Assembly: GCA_002393575.1 (NCBI GenBank)
Contig: DGSN01000069.1
Span: 1 to 49,843 of the forward strand
DNA: 49,843 bases
From: Prevotellaceae bacterium UBA4361
Lineage (GTDB): Bacteria > Bacteroidota > Bacteroidia > Bacteroidales > Bacteroidaceae
Direction: 5' to 3'
This document shows, one piece after another, positions 16,922 to 26,600 of the stretch. The notes under the pieces are model-generated. The model ran no database searches. It was not told the DNA's origin and saw only the letters and a list, made by a program, of their open reading frames with translations. Position 1 is the first letter of the stretch. Every line of letters begins with the position of its first letter. Position numbers and translations under genes: made by a program.

Positions 16922-19459
16922 ATGAAAAAGTTACTTCTTACCATCGTTTGCTTGGCATCGCTTCTCACAATCGATGCCGCCAATCAGTTTGTCTTTTTCC
17001 AAAAATCGGAAGGACTGATTGCGCTCACTGAGTCTGGTTCTTCCATCTCGATTCAGTCCGACGCTTCCGACTATAAAGGTGTTCGGATTGCCGTCGAAAA
17101 TCTCATGGCTGATTTGGAAAGTGCTACTGGAGTGAAGGCGTCTACCTCTGCGCCTTTCAATATCATGGTCGGTTCAATCGACAAGAGCAACATCAAGTCG
17201 AAACTGACGAAGGAACAACTCAGTCAGCTTCGTGGAAAGAACGAAAAGTTCCTCATCTGCGTGTCCGATGCACAAATCATCATTGCTGGAAGCGACCAGC
17301 GTGGCACCATCTATGGCATCTACGAACTGGCTGAACAGTTAGGTGTTTCGCCTTGGAGTTGGTGGGCAGATGTGCCAACAGTCAAGCACACACAAGTGTA
17401 TCTCGCAAAGGGCAGTTATACCGATGGTGAACCAGCCGTTCGCTATCGTGGCATCTTCATCAACGATGAGGCTCCATGTCTTACGTCGTGGGTGAAGAAC
17501 ACCTATGGCACCTCGTTTGGCGACCATCGTTTCTATGCGCGTGTTTTCGAGTTGATTCTTCGTCTTCGAGGCAATTTCCTTTGGCCTGCCATGTGGAGTT
17601 GGGCATTCTATGCAGACGACCCACTCAACTCCCAGACTGCCAAGGATATGGGCATGGTGATTGGTACTTCTCACCATGAGCCAATGGCTCGCAATCATCA
17701 GGAGTGGGCACGTCATCGCAAGGAATATGGTGCGTGGAACTACTCCACCAACCAGCAAACCATCGACCGTTTCTTCCGTGAAGGCATGGAGCGTGCAAAG
17801 GACACCGAGGATGTCATCACCATCGGTATGCGTGGCGATGGCGATGAGGCCATGAGTAAGGACACGGATACAAAACTCTTGGAAAAGGTGGTCAGCAACC
17901 AGCGAAAGATTATTGCTAAAGCAACAGGCAAGGCTGCTAATAAGACACCACAGGTGTGGGCACTCTACAAGGAAGTACTCGACTATTACGATGCAGGCAT
18001 GCGAGTGCCTGACGATGTCATCATGTTGCTTTGCGACGACAACTGGGGCAATGTTCGCCGTCTGCCTAATGCTCAGGAACGCAAGCACCCAGGCGGATGG
18101 GGCATGTACTACCATGTGGACTATGTGGGAGCACCACGCAATAGCAAGTGGCTTTGCAACACGCCTATTCAGAACATGTGGGAGCAACTCACGCTGACAT
18201 ACGACTACGGTGTTGACAAACTCTGGATTCTCAATGTGGGCGACATCAAACCGATGGAATACAGCATCACTGAGTTCCTCGACCTCGCTTGGAATCCTCA
18301 TCGCTACGATGTCAACAACCTGCTCGACCACACACGCCAGTGGTGCGCACAGCAGTTTGGAGAGGAAAACGCTGCGGAAGCATCTCGCATCCTTAACCTC
18401 TATCTGAAATATGCGGGACGTAGCACAGCTGAAATGCTTGATGCCAACACCTACAATTTGGCTTCGGGAGAATGGAAAACCGTTGTCGATGAGTTCAGCC
18501 AGCTCGAACTCGATGCCCTGCGCCTCTTCACCCGTATGCAGTCCTCCCCCGTTTCTGGCGGTTCGCCGTCAGGCTCTTATCTGGATGCTTATCGCCAGCT
18601 CATCCTCTTCCCCGTTCAAGCCATGTCGAACCTCTATGCCATGTATTACGCACAGGCAATGAACCTCGCTCTTTATGCCAAGGAGAACGCGGCTGCCAAT
18701 GATTGGGCAGACCGTGTGGAAGCCTGCTTCAAGCGCGATGCAGAACTCTGCCGTCAGTATAACGAGGACATTGCAGGAGGAAAATGGAACGGCATGATGA
18801 CTCAGAAGCATATTGGCTACACATCGTGGAACGACAATTTCCCTCGCGACATCATGCCTCGCACACAGCGAGTAGGCGTTGTGACCGACGACGGAGCTTC
18901 GAATGCCAACAAGGGCAATCATGTCATAGAGCAGAAGAACGACCTCTCTGCCAATTACGTTGCCATCGAAGCCGAGCATTATTTCAAAGCCACTCAGCCA
19001 AACTCGCCAAAAGCATCGTGGACTATCATCCCATATATGGGTCGCACACTTAGCGGAGTGGCAGTCATGCCATATACAGAACCAACCGATGGAGCTGCGC
19101 TTACCTATAAGTTCCGCGCCAATGCTTTATCCGACAAGGTTTTGGTTTCCATCATGTGCAAGTCGAACCTCGCCTTTGCCCGTACCGAAGGACATCGCTA
19201 TGCAGTCAGTCTCGATGGCGGAGCAGAACAGGTCATCAACTACAATGGTGAACTCAACGAGTCACCAAAGAACATCTATTCGGTTTATTATCCAACGGTG
19301 GCACGTCGTGTAAAGGTTGATGATGTTTCCTTCCCAATCTCTCAGGCTCAGGAACACACACTCACCATTCGTCCTCTCGACCCAGGAATTGTCTTCGAGA
19401 AAATCACCATCTTCCTCGATGGCAAAAAGCAAAACCTCTTCCTTGGAGGTGTTGAATAG
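16922..19459 (+). CDS. Secreted GH115 xylan alpha-1,2-glucuronidase
   Basis: The ATG at 16922 gives an 845-residue protein with a signal peptide (MKKLLLTIVCLASLLTIDA); a longer in-frame start upstream would lie over the promoter. The order matches GH115: an N-terminal domain (about 25-165, GTIYGIYELAEQLGVSPW), a TIM barrel (about 170-490, with RGIFINDEAPCLTSW, GNFLWPAMWSWAFY, GTSHHEPMARNHQEW, TIGMRGDGDEAM, WGNVRRLP), an all-helical domain, and a C-terminal beta domain (about 685-845). GH115 enzymes release (4-O-methyl)glucuronic acid from internal and terminal xylose of glucuronoxylans. The enzyme is exported and likely periplasmic or surface-located. It is the best substrate marker in this region, pointing to glucuronoarabinoxylan. 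Confidence 0.93.
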   Translation: MKKLLLTIVCLASLLTIDAANQFVFFQKSEGLIALTESGSSISIQSDASDYKGVRIAVENLMADLESATGVKASTSAPFNIMVGSIDKSNIKSKLTKEQLSQLRGKNEKFLICVSDAQIIIAGSDQRGTIYGIYELAEQLGVSPWSWWADVPTVKHTQVYLAKGSYTDGEPAVRYRGIFINDEAPCLTSWVKNTYGTSFGDHRFYARVFELILRLRGNFLWPAMWSWAFYADDPLNSQTAKDMGMVIGTSHHEPMARNHQEWARHRKEYGAWNYSTNQQTIDRFFREGMERAKDTEDVITIGMRGDGDEAMSKDTDTKLLEKVVSNQRKIIAKATGKAANKTPQVWALYKEVLDYYDAGMRVPDDVIMLLCDDNWGNVRRLPNAQERKHPGGWGMYYHVDYVGAPRNSKWLCNTPIQNMWEQLTLTYDYGVDKLWILNVGDIKPMEYSITEFLDLAWNPHRYDVNNLLDHTRQWCAQQFGEENAAEASRILNLYLKYAGRSTAEMLDANTYNLASGEWKTVVDEFSQLELDALRLFTRMQSSPVSGGSPSGSYLDAYRQLILFPVQAMSNLYAMYYAQAMNLALYAKENAAANDWADRVEACFKRDAELCRQYNEDIAGGKWNGMMTQKHIGYTSWNDNFPRDIMPRTQRVGVVTDDGASNANKGNHVIEQKNDLSANYVAIEAEHYFKATQPNSPKASWTIIPYMGRTLSGVAVMPYTEPTDGAALTYKFRANALSDKVLVSIMCKSNLAFARTEGHRYAVSLDGGAEQVINYNGELNESPKNIYSVYYPTVARRVKVDDVSFPISQAQEHTLTIRPLDPGIVFEKITIFLDGKKQNLFLGGVE

Positions 19460-19483
19460 AATTTCTCCCTTATTTTGAACTTG

Positions 19484-19526
19484 AAGTCCCATGTTCAGTG
19501 CATCTCTGCTGAACATGGGACTTTTC
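19484..19526 (+). terminator. Strong terminator after GH115
   Basis: AAGTCCCATGTTCAG (19484-19498) and CTGAACATGGGACTTTTC (from 19509) form a 15-bp perfect stem. It also faces the end of the convergent toxin gene. Confidence 0.92.
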
Positions 19527-19534
19527 TTTAGTTT

Positions 19535-19807
19535 TCATTTGTCATCGTAATGACCGTATGCTGATAAGATGAGTACTACAACTTCTTTGGCTCTTATCTC
19601 ATAAACCATTCTGTGCTTTTTGGTGATAGAACGAGACCATTGTCCGGTCCTGTCGCCTGTCAATTGATGTGGATGCCCAGTACCAGTTGTCGGATGTTCC
19701 ATCAACTCAATAGCAAGTTTCAGTGCTTTCTTAAATGCTTGGGGCTCGTTTCGTTGTAATCGCTTCATGTCGGCATCTGCCTCATGAGAAAAAATCAACT
19801 CATACAT
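19535..19807 (-). CDS. YoeB/Txe-type mRNA interferase toxin
   Basis: The 90-residue protein matches the RelE-superfamily YoeB type: TGTGHPHQLTGDRTGQWSRSITKKHRMVYEI corresponds in order to the E. coli stretch with GKGKPEPL, GFWSRRIT and EHRLVY. The catalytic-type Arg66 (in KHRMVY) and a C-terminal histidine (YGHY, His86) are present. Such toxins cleave mRNA on the ribosome. It starts six bases after the upstream gene, the usual antitoxin-toxin arrangement. It looks intact and active. Confidence 0.92.
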   Translation of the reverse strand: MYELIFSHEADADMKRLQRNEPQAFKKALKLAIELMEHPTTGTGHPHQLTGDRTGQWSRSITKKHRMVYEIRAKEVVVLILSAYGHYDDK

Positions 19808-19813
19808 TGTTGT

Positions 19814-20050
19814 TCAGGCATGAAAATGAGACAGCAACTCTTCTTTTGAAGAAATCCGAATACATTCACCACGTTCAATCTGTTCTTTAGAAACTTTGAT
19901 TTTCGTGTTGAATTCCTCTTTCGTCATCGAGCAGTCATCTTCTGCTTTCGTGATTCGTTTTATGTATTTGGCAACTTTCTTTAAGACGCTTTCGTCTTCC
20001 ACTGACGAAATATCTTGAATTAGCTGGTATTTCAGTTCTATCGTATTCAT
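19814..20050 (-). CDS. Antitoxin partner of the YoeB-type toxin (non-YefM type)
   Basis: The start at 20050 (MNTIELKYQLIQDISSVEDE) is chosen over a GTG/ATG-like extension at 20080 because the preceding residues do not resemble the family. The 78-residue product has a helical N-terminal half (about 4-40) and a C-terminal part (ISSKEELLSHF) that probably wraps the toxin. It does not look like Phd/YefM, the usual YoeB antitoxin. It resembles short Bacteroidota antitoxins that begin MNTxELKxxLxxxI. Its role is inferred from position and size. Confidence 0.8.
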   Translation of the reverse strand: MNTIELKYQLIQDISSVEDESVLKKVAKYIKRITKAEDDCSMTKEEFNTKIKVSKEQIERGECIRISSKEELLSHFHA

Positions 20051-20112
20051 AGTTTGCAAATTATTTCTGCAAATATACATCTTTTTCTATAATCCACCTC
20101 TTTCTGTGTCAA

Positions 20113-20156
20113 AAAAAATCTCCACGCATCAAACCATCGATGTGTGGAGATTTTTT
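20113..20156 (-). terminator. Terminator of the CotH-like gene
   Basis: AAAAAATCTCCAC (20113-20125) pairs with GTGGAGATTTTTT (20144-20156). It lies about 20 bases downstream of the CotH-like stop on the minus strand. Between stop and hairpin is a short GAATGAAAAATAAA tract of the gene-end satellite type. Confidence 0.88.
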
Positions 20157-20175
20157 ATTTTTCATTCTTTATTTT

Positions 20176-22926
20176 TCATTTCACGAACTTCTTTCCGTTC
20201 ACAATGTAGATGCCGTGAGGAAGTTCGTTCAGTTTCATCTTTACAACTTGTCCGTTCAGGTTATAGACTTGTCCGTCTGTATTCACCACTTCCACGTTCT
20301 TGATGGCAGAGAATTCTTCGTCCTTACCGTCAATCACCATCTTCACATTCGACGTGTTGGCAGGAATCACGAAATAAGCCTTGCCACCGCTGAGTGGGCT
20401 GTTCTTCGAAGCATCAGCGTAAGGTTTGTACAACTTGTCGGCTGCTCCAAGGAACATGTTCGTGCCATCTGTAGCAAGAGTCGTGGCCTTCAGCGTACCC
20501 ACGTAAGCATATCCACTTCCAGCATCAACACTTACGCCTTCAGTAGCCTCAATCTTCACATTCTCGAATGTCACATCATCCAGATTCACCGTGCTTGCCG
20601 TTGTCTGCAAACCGGCCTCTGGGTCAATCATAATCAGGTAAGGCACACCAGCATACATGATTTTCTTACCTGTCGTCACGTCGTCAGTGAGTTTCTTGAA
20701 ACTAATGTAAGAGCCTATAGCAGTATCCACCTCTCTCAACTTCGTTTCCATGCCAATAGCTGCCTCAAAGTCTTTTTTCGTCATCGTGAACGGCAAGCAA
20801 ATCGTACACCATCCATCAGCGTACAAGTTGCCACGGTTGGACATTTTAAGGTTTACATTTTCGCCAATGTAGTCTTCGTATGTTGTTGCGTCAGTATTTG
20901 CCATGTCAAATGTGAGGTCACTAATGGTTTCTTCTTCCTCACCTTCAATATGAAATTTCACGGAACCAAAAGTCACACGAGCAAAAGCACGAGACCCTTT
21001 AATACTTTCACTCGTTGCATTCACCATAGATGCATGACTCTCATAAATGTCATCTGTAAATACATAGTCCGTACTAATGTCAATGTTTGTTCCTGTGAAT
21101 AAAGTACCATAAAAGAAATGTATATTATCAAAGGTCACAAAGTCACCATTATAACCTTTGGTTGCATCTGAGTTTCTATAAACAACAACATCGCTGAATG
21201 TTGGATTCGATACATTTGTTGTTGGCTTAATGAGATAAGGGTATCCAGCCTTGATACTCTTGTCTGTCAGCTTGCTGAATTCCATCGTAACACCATCTGC
21301 ATTCATGCTTGTATGGGTAGCAAGTTCATACGAACAACCCAGTGCTGCTGTTATCTGCTCTTCTGTGGCATCAAATGGCAGACAAAACGTATTCCAGCTA
21401 CCGCCAACCAAAGTTCTGTTGATGGTGCTTACATCAGCATATTTATACAAATTAGCATTACTGTTCCAAGGGTCATGGAATAATCCTGTGTTAGTCCATT
21501 CTGCTTCAGGATTATATGTGGTTTGTATTTTTTTGTTCAGTAATTCGGTTCTCCATCCAGCTGCGCTTGATTGAAGCAGTGGAATCATGTCGTTCAAGAA
21601 ACGCTTCAATTGCGTTTTGTGATCCGACAATGTCATGGGGCTTTTGTCTCCAACACCTTGAGTTTCATATTCCCAATTTATTTCATTGCCGTTCTCGTCT
21701 GACCAGCGGTATGAGTTGAGAAGGAAAGATTGTTCTATCGGACTGGCAATAGCATCAATATCATTGCATAAATTTGTATAAAGTCCATTGCCAACCAGTC
21801 TATTCACCTTTTGATAAACTTTCTCCACAAAAGTGGCACTGGAATGAAGTCCATTGAAAATACCTTTAACTTGTCCGTTGTCAAATGTTTCAGCTAATTG
21901 TACGCCTGTGCCCCAAATTTTATTGCAGTTATTAAAAGCAAGGTCTTTGTCCCATATAGGTCCCCAATGAAATTTCTTGTCGGAATTGGTTACATGTCCT
22001 TTTATGGCAAAATATCCGTCGAAATCGCCAGTAATATCAGTGCCGATATAGAAATTTACCATACTTTCTATGTCGTTGTTGTCTTCCCATGCATCGCTGT
22101 ACCATGACAAAAAGCCCTTGTTCCAGTTGGTTTCCCATGTCTTAATCTCATTGAGAAGGTCTTCTACATCCGCGCTGAGCCAATCGTCAGTGTCTGGGTT
22201 CTTCACATTTGTGATAAAAGGCGGGGCATCTCCACTTGCAGTAAAACAAGGTGCATCCATTTGATTTTCCATGGAAGTGTATTCTATCATCCAGTCGTTA
22301 TCTTCATCTATGTCAACACGATTGCTCCCTACTTCTACATGATCAGAAATTTGGTACAGTCCACGGTAGTCGGTTTTGCCATTTTTGTCGATAAAAACCA
22401 AATCCACAAACTGATAGCCAGGGCAGAATGGCATTCCAACATATTGTGCTATGTGGTAGGTGATGGCATTGCGTATGTTTGAGTGGTCGTGCGCATTGGC
22501 AAATAATACCCAGTTACGCTTGGTATAGCCACGTCCTAACAAATCATGCTTATGTTGTTTTGCGAATTTCAAGCGATAAGGTCTTTTCGAATGAGCTGAC
22601 GTTAAGTTTCCTCTCACTTTGATTTGCACTTCATCAGTGAAGTCTTCCATTGTACCAGTTCCACCAACCAATGTAATAGTTGCATTATGATAATCTGCAA
22701 TGTCATTGCCTCCAGAGATTCTTGTTTTAAACAATTCGTTATCGATATTGTCAAGATTGACATCCGAAATCGTTATATAAAGGGTGGGCAAGTTGGTGAT
22801 TTGTGTACGAGCGGCAATCTTTGCCTCCACTTCAGCAGACATCTTCTTAGTCTGTCCCCAACTTGTGCTTGTTGCCATCAGCAAAATGGCTGTCAGTAAT
22901 GTGGCTTTAAGTAAATTTCTTTTCAT
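20176..22926 (-). CDS. Secreted CotH-like (spore-coat kinase family) protein with T9SS signal
   Basis: The 916-residue product has a signal peptide (about 1-25). A CotH domain (about 80-420) carries VKVRGN-type VQIKVRGNLT, KRPYRLKF, RNWVLFANAHDHSNIRNAI, GLYQISDHVEVGSNRVDI and WGPIWDKDLAF. Two copies of a beta module follow, starting WNTFCLPFDATEEQITAALG and WCTICLPFTMTKKDFEAAIG. The T9SS tail is VYNLNGQVVKM ... GIYIVNGKKFVK. CotH proteins are atypical kinases in spores of Bacillus; in Bacteroidota they are secreted and their role is unknown. The domain's charged motifs are preserved. A 62-residue peptide gene lies just upstream in the same transcript. Confidence 0.85.
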   Translation of the reverse strand: MKRNLLKATLLTAILLMATSTSWGQTKKMSAEVEAKIAARTQITNLPTLYITISDVNLDNIDNELFKTRISGGNDIADYHNATITLVGGTGTMEDFTDEVQIKVRGNLTSAHSKRPYRLKFAKQHKHDLLGRGYTKRNWVLFANAHDHSNIRNAITYHIAQYVGMPFCPGYQFVDLVFIDKNGKTDYRGLYQISDHVEVGSNRVDIDEDNDWMIEYTSMENQMDAPCFTASGDAPPFITNVKNPDTDDWLSADVEDLLNEIKTWETNWNKGFLSWYSDAWEDNNDIESMVNFYIGTDITGDFDGYFAIKGHVTNSDKKFHWGPIWDKDLAFNNCNKIWGTGVQLAETFDNGQVKGIFNGLHSSATFVEKVYQKVNRLVGNGLYTNLCNDIDAIASPIEQSFLLNSYRWSDENGNEINWEYETQGVGDKSPMTLSDHKTQLKRFLNDMIPLLQSSAAGWRTELLNKKIQTTYNPEAEWTNTGLFHDPWNSNANLYKYADVSTINRTLVGGSWNTFCLPFDATEEQITAALGCSYELATHTSMNADGVTMEFSKLTDKSIKAGYPYLIKPTTNVSNPTFSDVVVYRNSDATKGYNGDFVTFDNIHFFYGTLFTGTNIDISTDYVFTDDIYESHASMVNATSESIKGSRAFARVTFGSVKFHIEGEEEETISDLTFDMANTDATTYEDYIGENVNLKMSNRGNLYADGWCTICLPFTMTKKDFEAAIGMETKLREVDTAIGSYISFKKLTDDVTTGKKIMYAGVPYLIMIDPEAGLQTTASTVNLDDVTFENVKIEATEGVSVDAGSGYAYVGTLKATTLATDGTNMFLGAADKLYKPYADASKNSPLSGGKAYFVIPANTSNVKMVIDGKDEEFSAIKNVEVVNTDGQVYNLNGQVVKMKLNELPHGIYIVNGKKFVK

Positions 22927-22957
22927 TTTCTTGTGATTTTTAGTGTTGGTGACAATA

Positions 22958-23146
22958 TCACCACAGTGACATTTCCGTGGTTATTTCTTCCTGATGGTTC
23001 TCTTCCCAGTCGTTGCGCTCTTTGGTGCGGGCGTTAATAGGGTCGCCAGATGCATCTCCAGCAGTGTCAAACTGCTGCATGAAATTCTTGTACAGAGTGG
23101 TGACAACAGGTGTTGTACACGGTGTCACATAGTTTTTCCTTTTCAT
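22958..23146 (-). CDS. Small peptide of the MK(R/K)xxYxxP type, upstream of the CotH-like gene
   Basis: The start at 23146 gives 62 residues beginning MKRKNYVTPCTTPVVTTLYK and ending in a charged, acidic tail (NDWEENHQEE...). A longer start at 23227 would add residues unlike the family. There is no signal peptide or membrane helix. The start resembles the 37-residue peptide at 30810 (MKKAYIAPECTNVQM). Many Prevotella genomes carry such short genes beside T9SS cargo, and I know of no function. It lies 31 bases before the CotH-like gene and behind a ~205-base leader. Confidence 0.65.
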   Translation of the reverse strand: MKRKNYVTPCTTPVVTTLYKNFMQQFDTAGDASGDPINARTKERNDWEENHQEEITTEMSLW

Positions 23147-23358
23147 TTTTGTTCTCTTTCTATATGTTAGTTTTTGTTTAGTAATATGGTCATGCTGAAG
23201 CCAATAACGGCAAAGCCACTCACACACAAGCTCAATATCCGCTCCTTCTTCAAGTGGCGGATATAGTGATTGTTTTTTCCGATGAAAGTGATTCTACGAC
23301 TTATCTCAATAGTCTGTACAGCAGTGTTTTGCCGTGGCTGTTAGATAAAAATCGGCGG

Positions 23359-23388
23359 CAAATTTATGAAAAATCACCAATTAACAAA
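23359..23388 (-). promoter_or_regulatory. Promoter of the small peptide-CotH operon, with a long leader
   Basis: On the minus strand TTTG (23388-23385), 18 bases, then TAAATTTG (23366-23359). The transcript would start near 23351, giving a ~205-base leader to the start at 23146. The leader holds a hairpin of ATATCCGC and GCGGATAT (about 23236-23267). Between 23389 and 23480 nothing more is seen. Confidence 0.7.
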
Positions 23389-23483
23389 CTTTTTTTCATG
23401 TATTTTAGAGCATGTTTGTTTGCTTGCATTATCTTTTCCCGCTTCGTTTCTTCGATATTTCCTAATTCCTGTTTTGAAACAAC

Positions 23484-23566
23484 AAAGCGGACGAAGGCTC
23501 GTTTGCATTGCGCCGAGCGTTCGTCCGCTTTCATTTGAGCGTTCGAAAAGATTCGTTTGAACGCTC
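23484..23566. terminator. Two consecutive hairpins downstream of the GH95-GH43 gene
   Basis: The first has a 12-bp perfect stem (AAAGCGGACGAA, 23484-23495; TTCGTCCGCTTT, 23520-23531) with an inner CTCG/CGAG pair. The second pairs TGAGCGTTC with GAACGCTCA (23536-23567). Read on the minus strand they follow the GH95-GH43 stop by ~50 bases and probably end that transcript. Confidence 0.65.
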
Positions 23567-23613
23567 ATTTTTCCAATCAGTCCCTAAAGTCTCAGAATTC
23601 CCGTCAGTTCAGA

Positions 23614-26600
23614 TTATCTCAGGTCCATAAATGGGATGCTGCCATCGGCATTGCGTTGGAATTCGCGATAGGCAGCCGTGCGACGGAATCCGTTGCCTTT
23701 CGAGACAGTGCCGTCGTGGTAGAACAGATAGGATTTTCCTTTGAAGTCGATGGTTCCGCCGTGGATGGTGAAGGAACCTGGCGATGTGGTCGTTATCTTG
23801 CCTTGATACTGCCAAGGACCGTGGATGCTCTTCGAAGTGGAGTATGCCCAGTGCTCTGGCACACCACCTGCGGCATACTCAAAGTAGTAGGTGTCGCCCA
23901 TCTTGTAAATCCACGGTGCTTCCTCGAAGCCTGTCTTCATGATGCGCTTGTGGAGTCCGTAGTCGTACTTCACCACGTTCGGACCAAATTGGCTTTCGTC
24001 GTTCACAGGGATTGCCTTGATGCCCTTGTTCCCAAACGACTCGTCGATACTCACCATGTCTTTGTTCAGTTTGGCATACCAGCATCCGTTGTTTCCCCAG
24101 AACAGGTATGCCTGCCCATCGTCGTCGATGAAAACGCTTGGGTCGATAAAGCCTGGATAACCAGGGATGAGCGGTTTGCCAATCGGGTCTTTCCAAGGTC
24201 CTTCAGGACGGTCGGCAACAGCCACACCAATGCCGTGGGTGTTGGCTTTCATGTCTTTGCAAGCCACGTACCAATACCATTTTCCGTTCCTTTCGATGGC
24301 TTGCGAAGCCCAGGCGTTGTCGCCTTGCTCTGCCCATGTGAACACTGCGGTTGACATGACGATGCCGTGGTCAGTCCAGTGTTCCATGTCGGTGGTGGAG
24401 AACACTTGCCAGTCGGGCATCTTGAAGTAGGTGGCGGTGTCGGCATCATGGCCTGTGAATACGTAGAGGCGGTCGCCACTCACCACGGGCGCTGGGTCGG
24501 GGTTATAACGTGCTTTGGAGATGTACTGTGCAGAACCAATCTTTGGTTCTGTATCTCTGCTGACCATGATGACCTCTCCTGCCTGTGTTTCTACGTCGTA
24601 TTCATACACGTTCTTCAGGTTTGGCTGATTAGGGTTTGCTTTGCCGTTCAGGACGGGTGAAGCCACATCAGCGCGAGTCAGGAAATCGTTAGGACATGCA
24701 CCCACGGCGCGTTTGAGTCCCTTGCCTTTCAGAGGAACATACGAACGAAGACGAAGCACACCTCCCACTTTGGAACGAATGGATGCTGATTGCAGTTTTC
24801 CGTCTGCCCAGTTCATATCCACTTCGAATCCACCTCGTGCCTTCAATCCCTTCACGCTGCCTTGTGCCCAAGCATCGGGTAGGGCAGGGAGCAAGTGGAC
24901 GGCACCATCGTGGCTTTGGAGCAGCATTTCGCTCACGCCAGCCGTGTAGCCAAAGTTTCCGTCGATTTGGAATGGTGGATGCGCGTCGAAAAGATTAGGA
25001 TAGACACGTCCCTCAGGGAATTGCCGTGCCTCGGCATCGCTTGGCAGGAGGCTCAACAGGTTGCTGACAATCGTGTAGGCGTGGTTGCCGTCGAGCATAC
25101 GTGCCCAGAAATTGATTTTCCAACCCAAACTCCAGCCTGTTGCCATGTCGCCACGTTGCAGCAGCGTGTTCTTGGCTGCTTCGAAGAGTTCGCGGTTTTC
25201 GTAAGGCGAAATCTGGTTCGAAGGATAGAGTCCGTAGAGGTGTGAAATGTGGCGATGTCCGTCGCGAGGATTGTCCATGTCCTCCATCCATTCCTGCAAC
25301 TGGTTGTGCTGACCAATCTGCATCGGTGGCAACTGCTGAATGGCACGACGCAACGAATCCTTGAATGCCTGTGTCTCTAAGCCTAAGATGTCGCTGGCTT
25401 TCAGCGCTTGCGTGAGTGCGTCGAAAGCAATCTGGTTGTCCATCGTGCAGGCTGCCGTGATGGGACCATGCTCAGGCGAAACGGATGGTGCGCTGACCAA
25501 CCAGCCTGTGCGTGGGTCTTTCACTAAATAGTCGAGGTAGAAGAGTGCTACACCGCGAAGCACGTCGTAGTAGTCGAGCAGGAATTGCTTGTCGGCGGTG
25601 AAGAGATAGTGCTGCCAGATGTGGGTGGAAAGCCAAGCTCCGCCCGATGGCCACATACCAGCGGCGGCGAAATCCACAGGGCCTGCAATGCGCCAGAGGT
25701 CGGTGTTGTGGTGTGCTGTCCAACCGCGGGCTCCATACATGTCGCGGGCGGTCTTTCCGCCTGTCACTAATAGCTCTTTCAGCATGGCGAAGAGAGGTTC
25801 GTGGCATTCGCTCAGGTTGGCAACTTCAGCAGGCCAGTAGTTCATTTCCGTGTTGATGTTGATGGTGTATTTGCTGTCCCACGGTGCATTCTTGGCAGCG
25901 TTCCACACACCTTGCAAGTTGGCAGGCTGTCCTCCTTCTTGCGAAGAGCAGATGAGCAAGTAGCGGCCGTATTGGTACATCAGCACGGCTAAGGATGGGT
26001 CGTTGCCGTTCTTGAACTTGCGGATGCGCTCCGTTGTTTCTTGTTGTGATTCAGCGGTTTGTGGAAGAGTCAGCACGACGCGGTCGAACTGCTCGCTGTA
26101 TTTCTTCTGATGCTGTGTGAGTGCCTTCTTGAAGTTCTTCTGCATGGCGTTCTGCAAAGCCTTCTTGTTCTTGGCTGTTGCGTCACCGTTCACTTGCTGG
26201 TAATTCACAAAATTGGTGGCTGCACTGATGTAGAGGGTGGCTTCCGAAGCGTTTTCAACACCCAAGCATCCGTTGGTCAGCACTTTTCCGTTGGTTTTCA
26301 CAGCCACGCGGATTTCTGCTTTCAGGGCAGCTGGCACGCCTTCCTGCTCCACGCCGTCACAAACAACGACCATCTGCTCGCCGTCCATTCGCACGCTGGC
26401 GGTGTGAGGTGTCTCATGCGAGAGTGTGAAGTGGAGGGCTCCTTTCTTGCTGGCTTTCAAATGGATTTCCACCACTCGGTCCGTCAGTGAGGCGATGGCA
26501 CAACGCTCAAAGCTGATGCCGTCAGCCTGAAAACGTGTCGTTGCCACTGCATGGCTGATATCTAATTCTCGGCTGTAGTTGCTCACGTTCTGCAAAGAAC

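Noticed and set aside
23254..23560. Plus-strand frames of 94 and 64 codons between the CotH operon and GH95-GH43
   Set aside because: They run across a promoter and terminator hairpins on the opposite strand and show no family resemblance.
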